Source: Candidatus Anammoxibacter sp. (GTDB lineage: Bacteria; Planctomycetota; Brocadiia; Brocadiales; Anammoxibacteraceae). From it: 64,000 nt of DNA. Positions 63,601 to 64,000 of this stretch are shown one piece after another. The number at the start of each line of letters is the position of its first letter. The first letter of the stretch is position 1. Below the pieces are notes generated by a model. That model had not been told where the DNA came from. It saw nothing but the letters and a program-made list of their open reading frames with translations, and searched no databases. The DNA is taken from NCBI GenBank assembly GCA_021777055.1, contig JAIQZO010000063.1, positions 1-64,000 of the forward strand, in the 5' to 3' direction. The translations under genes and the position numbers were made by a program.

Positions 63601-64000
63601 CACGACGTTCTTTTAAAGGTTGTAAATTGGCTCTTGTTTCTTTTGTAATTTCAATCCAATGGCGTTCGCGCTGAAACGGATAGGTTGGTAGAACCACCCG
63701 ACTACATCCACGGTCGTTATAATATTTTTCCCAATCTATATTAGCTCCACCTGCATATAATCTCCCTAACTCAAGAAGAGAAGGGTAATTATCTTTGAGA
63801 CTGTTTTCCTCTTCCGATTCAAAACCAACGTCATGAATACCTGTAAAAATCTTACCGTTTTCACTCCCATCAATAAAAAGGTGTAATCTCTCACAAAGTT
63901 CCTTAATTGTTTCCGTGATTACACTCAAACGACAATTAAAATGAGATCTTCCAACGCTCACAGTATAGCAAACATCTTCAACTTTTAGATCAGAATCAGC
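60638..64000 (-). CDS. Type I polyketide synthase, AT-less [KS]-DH-KR-ACP (N-terminus off window)
   Basis: The frame is open through the right edge, so the N-terminus, presumably a KS, lies outside. The 1120 visible residues begin in the linker that normally follows a KS (DVCYTVSVGRSHF). After only about 60 residues they reach the post-AT linker (GGANIDWEKYY, VVLPTYPFQRERHW), so no AT domain is present. Next come a DH (GDHIVFEKVVFP, LLDGCFQ), a KR with ITGGFGALG and AAGVLDD, and an ACP (AGMDSLMAAEL) near the C-terminus. The DH motif has Glu where HxxxGxxxxP has Gly, which may affect activity. No ER is seen. It is the first of the three PKS genes in transcription order and lies 49 bases upstream of the next. 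Confidence 0.94.
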   Translation of the reverse strand, partial: ADSDLKVEDVCYTVSVGRSHFNCRLSVITETIKELCERLHLFIDGSENGKIFTGIHDVGFESEEENSLKDNYPSLLELGRLYAGGANIDWEKYYNDRGCSRVVLPTYPFQRERHWIEITKETRANLQPLKERRDLSLVSESIHPLLDNRLKLAGSNEIRYETRLSSEYPEFLGDHIVFEKVVFPLAFCMEMVIAAADHIFQSSTVVLKGVEVRRPLIVPEGESRVAQLVFEPDGSDKSLINSQNMSSFKLFSRAEDDEDSAWTLHISGRVIPGDELETGRVDLMELQSTCSNEIGVDDCYKMYKSRGVDLGPCFRSIGSLWHGNPNQTPSKIIKFNNILSKIILPEQLKGKVSGYFMHPALLDGCFQSLGVALPGRDESYLPVSIESMTVNYPLLPTRHLREGSDAERDFYFWCRTNIEPAGEGQQNFLADIDAFDKDSNVGVQIHGLSVRKAPRDVILRGLQKEETGINKDLLYNVNWVRSDNDNERGELDSESGDWLVFADRGDVGRELSVILKDRGGSCKQIFAGHEFKLNSDGNVEIDLENPEDYIRLFNDGSPSNGYMGVVYLWGLDIEDYSSGMNNKDQGSLINNLQSLVNLVKAMAGLGGLNPPRLWIATRSAQDLGHGQDLFNVGQAPLWGLASVIALEHPKLKCVRMDLDTPDGNSQGSPLLNEILNPTTEDVIAWRNGVRYVARLGRVEVEKIEPRINFAESECTYLITGGFGALGLKTAQWMIEMGVQCLTLTGRNEPSDNAMEIIRELEGKGARINIFKSDVSNYNDAVNLINYIKSLELPLKGIIHAAGVLDDGALSGMDMVRLEKVMAPKVDGTWNLHLLTTDIKLDFFVCYSSAASLLGSAGQGNYAAANAFMDGLMHARRSLGLPGLSVNWGPWAEGGMAANLMGRNRAGVDAAGIEFLLPEHGFRVLENLINSGIVQAGAIPINWSKYLKRIYGNVFPPFFKEFESEVKVEAEDKTTTSGTKSTFFERLKGTPVDDRNDFLSEYVTIQVANVLNTGSSKKIKPEQIELRQRLFDAGMDSLMAAELKDSLESDLGVALQPTLLFDYPTVEAVVNYLANEALDLSFSSEDEEKVVIDDKLDNATEDEIAKMLAMELEAINTENEG

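Noticed and set aside
60638..63961. GTG at 63961 as the start of the rightmost PKS
   Set aside because: The frame continues through the edge and the residues before this codon (DVCYTV) match the linker seen in the neighbouring PKS proteins, so the gene extends beyond the window.

Overview
The window is almost entirely polyketide and non-ribosomal peptide biosynthesis. It reads as a large, mosaic secondary-metabolite locus from an AT-rich Gram-negative bacterium, probably uncultured. No housekeeping or taxonomic marker gene is present, so the host cannot be named from sequence. Indirect hints are heptameric direct repeats of the TAACTGA type, which are known from marine Beggiatoaceae and some cyanobacteria, and palindromic intergenic repeats of a kind common in gammaproteobacteria, deltaproteobacteria and Bacteroidetes. 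These hints are suggestive only. Every gene is on the minus strand except one radical SAM gene.

Left block (1-15411): a tightly packed trans-AT polyketide operon, transcribed right to left. In order of transcription it encodes an AT-enoylreductase didomain, an acyl hydrolase of the AT fold, an Sfp-type phosphopantetheinyl transferase, a BaeB-like metallo-beta-lactamase-fold hydrolase, an unusual phosphomutase/phosphatase-superfamily metalloenzyme, and a full beta-branching cassette (donor ACP, Cys-to-Ser decarboxylase KS, HMG-CoA synthase homologue, ECH1, ECH2). It ends with a large PKS that runs off the left edge. That PKS begins with an MT-GNAT-ACP loading module, followed by an AT-less KS and tandem DH domains.

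Middle block (15723-36567): a six-module NRPS ending in a thioesterase. It is split into two overlapping reading frames by a nine-base homopolymer in the second adenylation domain. Specificity codes read by eye are Gly, unassigned, Thr, unassigned, Ser, Phe. A sulfotransferase domain sits in line directly after the Ser module. No epimerase is present. Five of the six adenylation domains carry heptad-repeat tracts in frame (four units in A1, A3, A4 and A5, one unit in A6).

Right block (37100-64000): a plus-strand cobalamin-type radical SAM gene, an Asp/Glu racemase-family gene, an AsnB-type amidotransferase, and three large PKS proteins. The last of these in the assembly order is KS-AT-ACP-aminotransferase-C-A(Ser)-PCP-E-C, resembling the beta-amino acyl machinery of iturins and microcystins. 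The three PKS proteins show AT domains in three states: deleted (60638 to the right edge), present but catalytically dead (53956-60588), and intact (42567-53399). The trans-AT enzymes of the left block could supply the defective modules.

The likely products are a beta-branched trans-AT polyketide and one or two (lipo)peptides. Whether the three blocks make one compound or several is not settled by the window. Non-coding DNA is limited to four intergenic stretches above 300 bp, three of which hold inverted-repeat elements.
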